The notes under the pieces are model-generated. The model saw only the letters and a list, made by a program, of their open reading frames with translations, ran no database searches and had not been told where the DNA came from. The translations under genes and the position numbers were made by a program. A stretch of 15,324 nt of DNA from Clostridia bacterium (GTDB lineage: Bacteria > Bacillota > Clostridia > Oscillospirales > CAG-272), in assembly GCA_017457465.1 (NCBI GenBank), contig JAFTHJ010000240.1:1-15324 (forward strand), read 5' to 3'. Shown here one piece after another: positions 7,333-15,298 of the stretch (position 1 is the stretch's first letter; every line of letters starts with the position of its first letter).

Positions 7333-8527
7333 AAAAGAGCCTATTCCCTTAAAGAGCGCTTGTGCTATATTGTTTGTTATAGCACTGATATTGCTTACTT
7401 TCTCCACCTTCTTCCAAGGAGTCTATAACGTGTTGCTTCACGTGGCTCTTCTTGGAATGTGCTTTCTGGTGATTGGAAGACTTAATCAGAGAAGCGTTAC
7501 GATGTTGATAGTTTCTGTTTTGCCTATGGCTTTACTGGTGGGACTATCGTTCAACAACGTATCCTCAACGCCCATAGCGCAGATAGGCTTCTTCCTGCAC
7601 TATATTTCCTGGATAGTATTGCTTCTGGCGGTTAACGAGACCTTTTCCGATGGGCAAAAGAGGTTTCTCATCCGTTTGATTATTGTCATAGCGATTATCA
7701 GTAATCTGGCATCTATCGCGGTTTTGCTTACAGATGCTGACGCTTCGCGATTGCTTGCGGGTTCGGTAACCGAGAAGGCTCAAGCCGATTATTATTCCAG
7801 AGGCTTGGGAGGATACGGATACGTTTACGCTATGGTCTTCCTGACTTACGGCGCGATAGTATGGTTGATAAATACCAAGAATCGCTTCGAGAAGATTCTC
7901 CTGATAGTTTATCTGATAACAAATTATCTGTTCCTTTTGCTTTCCTCGTATACCTTGGCAATTATTTTTGCTTTGGTTCTTACAGTTGCGGCATTGACCA
8001 CAAAAATGCAGTTTGTAAGCGCGAATGTCTTGCTTGTAACGGTTGCGCTGTTGATAATTTTGTTGGGAGAACCGCTTCTGAATCTTGGTATCAATTTTGC
8101 CGAAAAAATGGACCTTCCTTGGATAGTTAAGCGTTTGTCACAGCTTAACGAGGCTCAAATGACGGGCGACTATATGGGCTTGACGCGTTCGCAGCTATAT
8201 CTTCGCTCACTTCAGAGCTTTGCTGAAAATCCCTTGACCGGTCAGGGTCTCGTTGGCGGACACGCTCATATGCTCGACTGGCTTGGCATGTTTGGAATTT
8301 GCGCGATTCCCGCAATGTGGCTGATGTATGTATTTTGCCGCGAGGCTTATAAGATTGGCAAACGTAAGAACTTTGTAATTTTTTATATTATTTTCTTTGT
8401 ATTTACATTTATCGACACCTGTTCGGCAATGCAGATACCTGTAATTGTGCTGTTTGGATGTCCGTTGATACTTAATCTGATGTCTTCGCAAGAGACGAAA
8501 CCAGCACCCGAAAGCTTAAAGGAATAA
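7304..8527 (+). CDS. Wzy-type polysaccharide polymerase (O-antigen ligase/polymerase-like)
   Basis: The 407-residue very hydrophobic protein has about 10 to 11 membrane segments (for example near 17-37, 42-58, 65-82, 93-111, 121-142, 171-188, 198-230, 238-256, 325-344, 357-392). A large hydrophilic region at about 260-320 lies between late segments, as in Wzy/WaaL proteins. It contains GLTRSQLYLRS at 292-302 and FAENPLTGQGLVGGHAHMLDW at 306-326, resembling the NP..G.G...H pattern near the active loop of the Wzy/ligase family. Such proteins join flipped undecaprenyl-linked repeat units outside the membrane. Sequence identity within the family is usually very low, so the call rests on topology, this motif and location beside the flippase and glycosyltransferases. 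The gene starts inside the preceding coding sequence, which suggests coupled translation. Confidence 0.85.
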   Translation: MKLTVRFSSKKEPIPLKSACAILFVIALILLTFSTFFQGVYNVLLHVALLGMCFLVIGRLNQRSVTMLIVSVLPMALLVGLSFNNVSSTPIAQIGFFLHYISWIVLLLAVNETFSDGQKRFLIRLIIVIAIISNLASIAVLLTDADASRLLAGSVTEKAQADYYSRGLGGYGYVYAMVFLTYGAIVWLINTKNRFEKILLIVYLITNYLFLLLSSYTLAIIFALVLTVAALTTKMQFVSANVLLVTVALLIILLGEPLLNLGINFAEKMDLPWIVKRLSQLNEAQMTGDYMGLTRSQLYLRSLQSFAENPLTGQGLVGGHAHMLDWLGMFGICAIPAMWLMYVFCREAYKIGKRKNFVIFYIIFFVFTFIDTCSAMQIPVIVLFGCPLILNLMSSQETKPAPESLKE

Positions 8528-8537
8528 CGGAGGAAAG

Positions 8538-9701
8538 ATGAAAAAGGCGGCAATATATAGCTTTTTTGAAAGTCATAATATCGGCGATGTTCTGATTGCC
8601 GAGCAAATAAAGAAAATATTTTCGCCGTATTTATCCTGTGAATTCTTTGATATAAGCAGCGGAAAGCCGAGCGAACAATGCGCACTGAAACAGTTTTCAA
8701 CCAAAAATGAGGCTAAAAAATCATCGTTGAAATCGAAAATATTGAACATACCTTTTTTGAGGGATGTGATAACAAGCTTCCTTTTCTTCAGGTCGAAGGG
8801 GTATCTTGATATCGTGTCGGCAGGTCGCGATTGCGAGGTCGCGATATTTGCGGGTGGAAATATCATAATGGAGCTTAACAGGTTCCCGACGGGGAGCTTG
8901 ACACTCTATCGCACCGTTAAAAAGCTGAAAAAGGAAAACAAAAAGGTTTGCTTCTGCTTCTGCGGCGTGGGGCCCTTTGCTTCGGTCTTTGGAAGAAGAA
9001 TAGCCAAAAAGATAATCTCAAGCGCGGATTTTATTTCCGTGAGAGACAGTTATTCTCTCTCGTGTGTTAAAAGGCTCGTGCCTGACAAGAGCGTTGAGAT
9101 ATGGCCCGACCCCGTTTTGTCGTTTACTCCCGAGAGCGTGGGCGAGGGGGATAGGAACGGAATAGGCGTTAATGTTTATTTCGGTTGCAATGAAGCGCTG
9201 AAAACGCCAATGAAAGAGGCGTATGTGAAGTGCGTAGCCCAATTGCGTGAGAAGTATGGGGAAAAGCCTGTATATTTGTTCTCGAGTGAGCTTACGGATA
9301 TCAATGATATATATGAGGTTTCGGAAAGCTTTTCCGATGACAGCCTTGTGAGGGTTGAGAAAATTTCTTCCCGCGAAGAGCTTTTTGACCTTTATTCAAG
9401 AGTAGAGGTAGTCTTGGGAGCGAGAATGCACACGGTAATAACCGCTACGGTTTCAAAAATTCCCGTGGCTTCTATCGCTTGGCAGGGTAAGGTGGCAGCG
9501 GTAATGAAGCTGCTTGAAGCCTCGCACTTCAATATTTCGGCTGAAGAATTTATCGAGACACCCGAAAAAGCCATAGCTTCTGTTGAGAGATGCTTTGATG
9601 AGAAAGAGTCCTATGTGAATAAAACTCAAAATATGATTTCTCAAATAAAAAATAACGCGAATAAAAAACTCGAAGATTTTGTTTCGCTTTTGGAGGATTA
9701 A
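8538..9701 (+). CDS. Polysaccharide pyruvyl transferase family protein
   Basis: The 387-residue soluble protein has the features of the CsaB/WcaK/EpsO family. HNIGDVLIAEQI at 13-24 matches the usual glycine-rich NxGD start, VAIFAGGNII at 101-110 matches the GGG block, and FCGVGPFASVFGRRIAKKI with ISVRDSYSL lie at 141-174. LGARMHTVITA at 293-303 corresponds to the G-x-R-x-H-x3-x-A motif near the phosphoenolpyruvate site. The family adds a ketal-linked pyruvate from phosphoenolpyruvate to a sugar of the lipid-linked unit, giving the polymer negative charge. Some members instead act as other glycan-modifying enzymes, so pyruvylation is likely but not proven. GGAGG at 8529-8533 precedes the ATG by 4 bases. 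It sits directly between polymerase and another transferase in the same operon. Confidence 0.88.
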   Translation: MKKAAIYSFFESHNIGDVLIAEQIKKIFSPYLSCEFFDISSGKPSEQCALKQFSTKNEAKKSSLKSKILNIPFLRDVITSFLFFRSKGYLDIVSAGRDCEVAIFAGGNIIMELNRFPTGSLTLYRTVKKLKKENKKVCFCFCGVGPFASVFGRRIAKKIISSADFISVRDSYSLSCVKRLVPDKSVEIWPDPVLSFTPESVGEGDRNGIGVNVYFGCNEALKTPMKEAYVKCVAQLREKYGEKPVYLFSSELTDINDIYEVSESFSDDSLVRVEKISSREELFDLYSRVEVVLGARMHTVITATVSKIPVASIAWQGKVAAVMKLLEASHFNISAEEFIETPEKAIASVERCFDEKESYVNKTQNMISQIKNNANKKLEDFVSLLED

Positions 9702-9703
9702 AA

Positions 9704-10654
9704 ATGAATTATCGTTGCTCCACTCCCGTGTTACTTATATTTTTTAATCGTGCCGATACCTTTGAAAAGGTTTTCGCAAGGGTAAGAGAAGCAAAGCCCC
9801 GTACGCTTATACTCGCGCAGGACGGTCCCCGAGGAGAGAAGGACTTGAAGGGTATAGAGGAATGCCGTAAAATAGCGGAGAGTGTTGACTGGGACTGTGA
9901 AATAATAAGGGATTATTCCGAGACTAATCTGGGCTGCGGTATGCGTCCGCAGACCGCGATAACCAACGCGCTCAACAGATTTGAGCAGGTCATAATTCTT
10001 GAGGACGACTGTGTTCCGTCGCTCTCGTTTTTCAGATACTGCGATGAGCTTTTGGAAAAATACAAGGATGATGAGAGAATTTGCTACATAAGCGGTCTCA
10101 ATCATTTCGAGGAATGGGACTGTGGCGGCAAGGATTATTTTTACACAAAAACCGGCGCGATATGGGGCTGGGCAACCTGGCGACGCGCTTGGAACAAATA
10201 TGATTATTATGTAAAATCTATAGAAGACGAGTATAGCTTGAATCTGGTAAAATCGCAGTTTTTAAGCAAGTCGGTTGCGGAGCAGCGTGTTGTTTCATGG
10301 CGCAAGGCTTACAATTCGCTTGAAAACGGCGAAAAGCTCTCATACTGGGATGCTCAATGGGGATATGTTAAATATTCTCAAAATATGCTGGTTATAGTTC
10401 CCGCAAAGAATCTTATTCATAACATAGGAGTTGGAGTAACCTCAACTCACGCTCCCACGATGGAGGCTAAATTCGTTAAGTATAGAAACTTTGTCTTTAT
10501 CCCGACTTATGATATGGAATTTCCGCTGCGCTCACCCGATGTCTGTGTTTGCGACGAAAAATACGATGACTTGGTTTATAAGTGCAGTAATAAAACTTCC
10601 TTGATAATAAAAATAAAGAAACTTGCAAGAAAAGTTTTACGGAAAAACAGGTAA
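9704..10654 (+). CDS. Glycosyltransferase, GT2/GT13-like (HlpA-like family)
   Basis: The 316-residue protein has a GT-A-like fold. It opens STPVLLIFFNRADTFEKVF, has LAQDGPRG at 37-44, and carries the likely metal and nucleotide-sugar motif EDD at 100-102 in IILEDDCVPSLSFFRYCDELL. GAIWGWATWRRAWNKYD at 151-167 and AKNLIHNIGVGVTSTH at 234-249 are further conserved blocks. This set is typical of bacterial proteins often annotated as glycosyltransferase family 2 or hemolytic protein HlpA-like, which resemble the GNT-I (GT13) catalytic domain. The old haemolysin name has no support here; the location argues for adding a sugar or branch to the repeat unit. GGAGG at 9692-9696 lies in the end of the previous gene, 7 bases before the ATG. 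Confidence 0.87.
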   Translation: MNYRCSTPVLLIFFNRADTFEKVFARVREAKPRTLILAQDGPRGEKDLKGIEECRKIAESVDWDCEIIRDYSETNLGCGMRPQTAITNALNRFEQVIILEDDCVPSLSFFRYCDELLEKYKDDERICYISGLNHFEEWDCGGKDYFYTKTGAIWGWATWRRAWNKYDYYVKSIEDEYSLNLVKSQFLSKSVAEQRVVSWRKAYNSLENGEKLSYWDAQWGYVKYSQNMLVIVPAKNLIHNIGVGVTSTHAPTMEAKFVKYRNFVFIPTYDMEFPLRSPDVCVCDEKYDDLVYKCSNKTSLIIKIKKLARKVLRKNR

Positions 10655-10657
10655 TTT

Positions 10658-12994
10658 ATGGAAAACGATTTCAACAAAAAATGTTCGGCGCTCTTTACCG
10701 TCGCGAGAGCCTTTGCCCTGATATCGATAGTTTGCGCCCACATTACCTTCAGAACCGAATATTCTCCGATTATAGGCAGAGTTTTTTCTATCGTTGCATC
10801 TGTGGGTGTTATCGCATACCTGTTTATGTCGGGTTACTATTATAACACCAAAAAGTTCAAGTCGTTCTTTGCGATGCTGAAAGCAAAGGCAGTCTCGGTC
10901 GTGATACCGTGGATGTTTTTGGGAACCGTTATTTATCTTTACAATTCCTTGTTGGGTGGCTTGGCTATCACGCCGCTTGAGTGGTTCAAGTGGATAATCG
11001 GATACAAAACCTATCTTTACTTTATGACGGTTCTCCTGCTTTGCTTTATGATTTTTTACAGGACGAATAAAGCAATTCTGATATCGGCGATACCCATATC
11101 TCTGATATCGCTTATGGCAACCGCCACGGGAGTGCTGGATTCGGTTGTTGAGCTTCTGCATATCACGCACTATCTCAACATTTTCAACTGGATAGGTATT
11201 TTCGCGCTTGGAAAGCTGATAAGCCAAATTGAAGCCGAAAAGGTTTATAAATTCATCAGAAAATCCCGCTATGCGGTAATCGCGATATTCGTATTGGCGG
11301 TGGTTGCGCTCTGCGTATTCGACGGAATCGAGGTTGGATATTTCACATATATCGGAATATACCTTGAGCTGCTTGGCGCACTTTTCATCTTTGCCGTCTC
11401 GAGCTTCAAAATATTCAATCTGAAGCTTATACAGAATATCGCAAACAATTCGTTCGCGATATATTTGATACATATGGCGGTTATAGGTGTTTCAGGAAGA
11501 ATAATAAATATCCACCCGATAACGCAGATATTCTCCTCTGTGTTTATAATTCTGGTTTGCCACTTCGCGCTTGAGCTTTGCCGCTTTGTTATAAAGAAGC
11601 TTAAGGCTGAAAAATATCTGAATCCGCTTTTTGGATTCAGAAGCCGAAAAATTGTTGAGAGCGAAAAGGCTCAACAGGGTGTGGCAGCAGATTTTTTAAA
11701 AAACAAAACAGTTAAAAACGCGGGTTGGCTTATCGGCGGAAAAATAGCGCAGATGCTTATAAGCTTTGTGGTGGGTATACTCACCGCGAGATATCTCGGC
11801 CCGTCAAATTACGGACTTATCGGTTATGCGGGTGCGTATACGGCATTCTTTACGGCATTTTGTACCTTGGGTACGAATTCGATACTCGTAAAGGAATTTG
11901 TGGAGACACCCGAAAAGGACGGAACGATACTTGGAACGACCTTGCTTTTGCGAATGGCTTCAAGTATTATGTCCGCGATTACGATAATAAGCATAGTTTT
12001 CTTTGTGGACGCGGGTGAGCCAACGACGATAGCCGTCGTCGCGCTTTGCAGCGTAGGTGCCGTATTCCACGTTTTTGAGGTTTTCCATTATTGGTTCCAG
12101 TCCAAGCTGATGTCGAAGGTTACCGCTATGGCGACCTTTATAGCGTACGTTGTGACCTCGGCGTATAAGGTCATACTTATGGTGCTTGGAAAGAACGTAA
12201 TGTGGTTTGCGTTCGCGACTTCTGTCGATTATATCTGTATCGCGCTTTTCCTTTACATCGCTTACCGCAAAAACGGCGGAGGTAAGCTGAAGTTCTCGTG
12301 GGAATGCGGAAAGAGGATACTGAAGCAGAGCCATCACTTCATTCTGACGGGCATAATGGTAGCGATATACGGACAGACAGACAAGCTTATGCTCAAGCAG
12401 ATGATAAATGAAACAGAGGTCGGATTATACTCAACCGCGGTTGCTATTTGCGGAATGTGGGTTTTCCTGCTGTCTGCCGTGATAGATTCGGTCTATCCCT
12501 CTATAATGCAGGCAAACGGTAAGGATGAGGAGCTGTTTAAAAAGCGAAACAGACAGTTGTATGCCTTTGTTTTCTACCTTTCGATGTTCGTATCCCTTAT
12601 GTTCCAGATTTTTGCTCCGTTGGTAATCAAAATACTTTACGGTGAGCAATATATGGGTGCGGTCGCACCGCTCCGAATAGTTACGTGGTATACCGCGTTT
12701 TCATATCTTGGTGTGGCGCGTAACGCTTGGATAGTATGTAAAGGCGCTCAAAAATATTTGAAATATATTTATTTTGGTTCGGCTTTGGCAAATGTAGTGT
12801 TTAATCTGATGCTGATACCTCATCTTGGCGCGAGCGGCGCGGCGATAGCCTCGCTTGTAGCGCAGATAAGCACTATAGTTCTTCCGCTCTTCATAAAGCC
12901 ATTGAGGGAGAACACGCTTTTAATGCTGGAAGGTATTATGCTGAAGGGTATAGATATAAAAGGCTTATTATTAAGAAAAAAGCGAGGAGATTAA
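10658..12994 (+). CDS. Fusion protein: AT3-family O-acyltransferase joined to Wzx-type flippase
   Basis: One unbroken frame of 778 residues contains two membrane modules. Residues about 1-315 look like an acyltransferase-3 (OafA/OafB-like) domain with roughly 10 membrane segments; the first has R17 and H28, exactly the R-x10-H spacing of the AT3 catalytic motif, then a LFMSGYYY block at 55-62 and FAIYLIHMAVIGV at 266-278. Residues about 316-348 are a charged linker. Residues about 349-778 are a complete-length Wzx/MATE-like polysaccharide exporter: TVKNAGWLIGGKIAQM, TARYLGPSNYGLIGYAGAY at 376-394, YGQTDKLML at 571-579, VGLYSTAVAI at 588-597 and PHLGASGAAIASL at 721-733. The flippase would move the undecaprenyl-linked unit across the membrane, and the acyltransferase would add an acetyl or similar group. 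The Shine-Dalgarno site is weak (AGG at 10649-10651). A separate flippase start at GTG 11681 has no well-spaced site. Confidence 0.87.
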   Translation: MENDFNKKCSALFTVARAFALISIVCAHITFRTEYSPIIGRVFSIVASVGVIAYLFMSGYYYNTKKFKSFFAMLKAKAVSVVIPWMFLGTVIYLYNSLLGGLAITPLEWFKWIIGYKTYLYFMTVLLLCFMIFYRTNKAILISAIPISLISLMATATGVLDSVVELLHITHYLNIFNWIGIFALGKLISQIEAEKVYKFIRKSRYAVIAIFVLAVVALCVFDGIEVGYFTYIGIYLELLGALFIFAVSSFKIFNLKLIQNIANNSFAIYLIHMAVIGVSGRIINIHPITQIFSSVFIILVCHFALELCRFVIKKLKAEKYLNPLFGFRSRKIVESEKAQQGVAADFLKNKTVKNAGWLIGGKIAQMLISFVVGILTARYLGPSNYGLIGYAGAYTAFFTAFCTLGTNSILVKEFVETPEKDGTILGTTLLLRMASSIMSAITIISIVFFVDAGEPTTIAVVALCSVGAVFHVFEVFHYWFQSKLMSKVTAMATFIAYVVTSAYKVILMVLGKNVMWFAFATSVDYICIALFLYIAYRKNGGGKLKFSWECGKRILKQSHHFILTGIMVAIYGQTDKLMLKQMINETEVGLYSTAVAICGMWVFLLSAVIDSVYPSIMQANGKDEELFKKRNRQLYAFVFYLSMFVSLMFQIFAPLVIKILYGEQYMGAVAPLRIVTWYTAFSYLGVARNAWIVCKGAQKYLKYIYFGSALANVVFNLMLIPHLGASGAAIASLVAQISTIVLPLFIKPLRENTLLMLEGIMLKGIDIKGLLLRKKRGD

Positions 12995-12995
12995 A

Positions 12996-14042
12996 ATGTC
13001 ATTGTTTACAAACAAAACATTAATGATAACAGGCGGAACGGGTTCTTTTGGAAATGCTGTGCTTAACAGATTTCTTCAGACAGATATCGGAGAGATACGC
13101 ATATTCTCGCGTGACGAGAAGAAGCAGGACGATATGCGTCACGAGTTTCAGGCGAAGATGCCGGAGGTTGCCGAGAAGATAAAATTCTATATCGGTGACG
13201 TCAGAGATATCGCGTCTGTCCGCAACGCTATGCACGGAGTTGATTATATATTCCACGCGGCGGCGCTCAAGCAGGTGCCCTCGTGTGAGTTCTTCCCGAT
13301 AGAGGCGGTCAAGACAAATGTACTCGGAACGGAGAACGTCCTCACGGCGGCTATCGAGGCGGGGGTTAAGAATATAGTTTGCCTCTCGACCGACAAGGCG
13401 GCTTATCCCGTAAACGCTATGGGAACATCAAAGGCTATGATGGAGAAGGTCATTGTGGCGAAGTCGAGAACAGTATCGCCCGAGAAGACCAAGATATGCT
13501 GCACACGTTACGGAAACGTAATGTGTTCGCGCGGCTCGGTAATTCCGCTTTGGATAGACCAGATAAGAGCGGGTAATCCCATCACCATTACCGACGGCTC
13601 TATGACTCGTTTCATTATGTCTCTTGATGAGGCTGTCGACCTCGTTCTGTTTGCGTTTGAGCACGGAACGAGCGGAGATATTCTCGTCCAGAAGGCTCCC
13701 GCTTGTACTATCCAGACACAGGCGGAGGCGGTATGTGAGTTGTTTGGAGGAGACAAGAACAATTTAAAGGTTATCTGTATCCGTCAAGGAGAGAAGATGT
13801 ATGAGACGCTTCTGACCAACGAGGAGTGCGCAAACGCCATAGATATGGGTAACTTCTACCGAGTTCCTTGCGATAAGCGCGGACTTAATTATGACAAGTA
13901 TTTCAGTCAGGGCGATGCCGACAGAAATCCTCTGACCGAGTTCAACTCCAACAACACCGAGCTTCTTACAGTTGAACAGACCAAGGAGAAGATAGCGTCT
14001 CTGGCGTATATTCAGGAAGAACTCGCAAAAGAGGGTAAATAA
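12996..14042 (+). CDS. capE: UDP-GlcNAc 4,6-dehydratase/5-epimerase, CapE/FnlA/WbjB type
   Basis: The 348-residue extended short-chain dehydrogenase starts the pathway from UDP-GlcNAc to UDP-N-acetyl-L-fucosamine. The NAD(P)-binding loop TGGTGSFG is at 12-19 and FHAAALKQVP at 86-95. STDKAAYPVNAMGTSKAMMEK covers 131-151 with the M-x3-K pair M142 and K146, where most relatives have Y-x3-K; this methionine is characteristic of the CapE subgroup as reported for Staphylococcus aureus CapE. TRYGNVMCSRGSVIPLW at 170-186 and GEKMYETLLTNEE at 265-277 are also typical. Length matches the family (about 340-345). GAGGAG at 12984-12989 is 6 bases before the ATG, and the gene begins 1 base after the flippase stop. 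The following gene, CapF, is the next enzyme of the same pathway, which strengthens the call. Confidence 0.95.
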   Translation: MSLFTNKTLMITGGTGSFGNAVLNRFLQTDIGEIRIFSRDEKKQDDMRHEFQAKMPEVAEKIKFYIGDVRDIASVRNAMHGVDYIFHAAALKQVPSCEFFPIEAVKTNVLGTENVLTAAIEAGVKNIVCLSTDKAAYPVNAMGTSKAMMEKVIVAKSRTVSPEKTKICCTRYGNVMCSRGSVIPLWIDQIRAGNPITITDGSMTRFIMSLDEAVDLVLFAFEHGTSGDILVQKAPACTIQTQAEAVCELFGGDKNNLKVICIRQGEKMYETLLTNEECANAIDMGNFYRVPCDKRGLNYDKYFSQGDADRNPLTEFNSNNTELLTVEQTKEKIASLAYIQEELAKEGK

Positions 14043-15241
14043 TGAAGATACTTATCACGGGAGCGGCGGGATTCGTTGGAAAAAATCTTACCGAGGCTCT
14101 GAAAAACATAAGGGATGGAAAGGACAAAACGCACCCCGCGCTTAAGGTGGACGAGCTTTATCTTTACGATATCGACTCACCCGCGGAGCTGCTTGACAGA
14201 GCGTGTGCGGACTGTGATTTCGTTTTCAACCTTGCGGGGGTTAACCGTCCGCAGAATCCCGAGGAGTTTATGCAGGGCAATTTCGGATTTGCCTCAAGGC
14301 TTCTCGAGACGCTCAAGAAATATAAAAACACCTGTCCCGTCCTGCTTTCAAGCTCGATTCAGGCTACTCTTATCGGCAGATACGACAGCGATTACGGACG
14401 AAGCAAGAAGGCGGGGGAGGAGTTGTTTTTCGACTACGCGGCAGAGACAGGCGCCAAGGTAATGGTCTACCGTTTTCCGAATCTCTTCGGAAAGTGGTGC
14501 AGACCGAATTACAATTCCGCGGTCGCGACATTCTGCAACAATATAGCTAATGACCTGCCGATTCAGGTGAGTGACAGAGCTGTCAGACTTGAGCTGTTAT
14601 ACATTGACGACCTTGTTGACGAGATGATAGCGGCGCTTGAGGGCAGAGAGCATCATTGTGAATTTGACGGAATTGAGACTGTGCTTGTCGAGGACGGAAG
14701 ATACTGCGCCGCGCCCATTACTCATAAGGTGACCTTGGGAGAGATAGTTGACTTGCTTGACAGCTTCAAGTCTCAACCCGAAACACTCGTTATGCCCGAG
14801 ATACCTCGCGGCAGCTTCGCCAAGAAGCTTTACAGTACATATCTTTCATATCTGCCGCGCGAGAAGGTTGCCTTTGCGCTCAAGATGAATGTTGACGCGA
14901 GAGGAAGCTTTACCGAGCTGATGCGGACAGAGAAGTGCGGACAGTTTTCGGTGAATATCTCGCTCCCCGGTATCACAAAGGGACAGCATTGGCACAACAC
15001 AAAGTGGGAATTTTTCATCGTTGTGAGCGGTCACGGACTGATACAGCAGAGAAAGATAGGCAGCGACGAGGTGCTTAACTTTGAGGTGAGCGGAGAAAGA
15101 ATCGAAGCCGTTCATATGCTCCCGGGATATACACATAACATCATAAATTTGAGCGATAGCGAGAATCTCGTTACCGTGATGTGGGCAAACGAGCAATTTG
15201 ACTCAAATAAACCGGATACCTTTTTTGAGGTAGTTGAATAA
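14042..15241 (+). CDS. capF: CapF/FnlB/WbjC: bifunctional reductase and cupin epimerase for UDP-L-FucNAc
   Basis: The 399-residue protein has an N-terminal short-chain dehydrogenase domain and a C-terminal cupin. The former shows ITGAAGFVGKN at 5-15, FNLAGVNRPQNPEEF at 62-76, LLSSSIQA at 101-108, Y118-x3-K122 and RFPNLFGKWCRPNYNSAVAT at 144-163. The latter begins near residue 280 (MNVDARGSF) and has KGQHWHNTKWEFF at 313-325 plus PGYTHNI at 361-367, giving probable metal ligands H316, H318, E323 and H365. In S. aureus CapF the cupin epimerises at C3 and the reductase then reduces C4 to UDP-6-deoxy-L-talose-type product. It is about 30 residues longer than the roughly 369-residue S. aureus protein, partly through a longer stretch at 201-228. 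The start overlaps the CapE stop (TAATG) with GAGGG at 14031-14035. The third enzyme, CapG/FnlC, is expected next. Confidence 0.95.
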   Translation: MKILITGAAGFVGKNLTEALKNIRDGKDKTHPALKVDELYLYDIDSPAELLDRACADCDFVFNLAGVNRPQNPEEFMQGNFGFASRLLETLKKYKNTCPVLLSSSIQATLIGRYDSDYGRSKKAGEELFFDYAAETGAKVMVYRFPNLFGKWCRPNYNSAVATFCNNIANDLPIQVSDRAVRLELLYIDDLVDEMIAALEGREHHCEFDGIETVLVEDGRYCAAPITHKVTLGEIVDLLDSFKSQPETLVMPEIPRGSFAKKLYSTYLSYLPREKVAFALKMNVDARGSFTELMRTEKCGQFSVNISLPGITKGQHWHNTKWEFFIVVSGHGLIQQRKIGSDEVLNFEVSGERIEAVHMLPGYTHNIINLSDSENLVTVMWANEQFDSNKPDTFFEVVE

Positions 15242-15285
15242 TTTTGTAAACAATTTGTGAAATGTGTTGACAAATCAAACGAAGC

Positions 15286-15290
15286 GGAGG
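15286..15290 (+). promoter_or_regulatory. Shine-Dalgarno site for a gene starting at TTG 15299
   Basis: GGAGG with an 8-base spacer precedes TTG 15299. An in-frame GTG at 15257 has no purine-rich site before it. This site is the main support for the repeat at the window end being translated. Confidence 0.6.
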
Positions 15291-15298
15291 ACAATCTC

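Noticed and set aside
9704..10654. Haemolysin-related function suggested by the HlpA-like family name
   Set aside because: The EDD motif and glycan operon context point to a glycosyltransferase; nothing in the protein looks like a toxin or secretion component.
10637..11473. 278-residue open frame on the minus strand
   Set aside because: It lies opposite the acyltransferase domain, has a biased R/Y/N-rich composition typical of an antisense shadow, shows no recognisable domain and has no Shine-Dalgarno site.
11681..11683. GTG as a separate start for the flippase half
   Set aside because: The nearest AAGG (11666-11669) is 11 bases away and the closer AGGG leaves only 1 base; the frame is continuous with the acyltransferase half, so a fusion is the simpler reading. 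Not fully excluded.
15253..15275. 6-base inverted repeat ATTTGT/ACAAAT with an 11-base loop
   Set aside because: Short, AT-only stem apart from one GC pair, no U-run after it; too weak to call a terminator or operator.
15267..15295. TTGACA, 17 bases, GACAAT resembling a sigma-A promoter
   Set aside because: The -10 match is only 4 of 6 and it would overlap the Shine-Dalgarno site, so the transcript would start at or after the TTG start codon.
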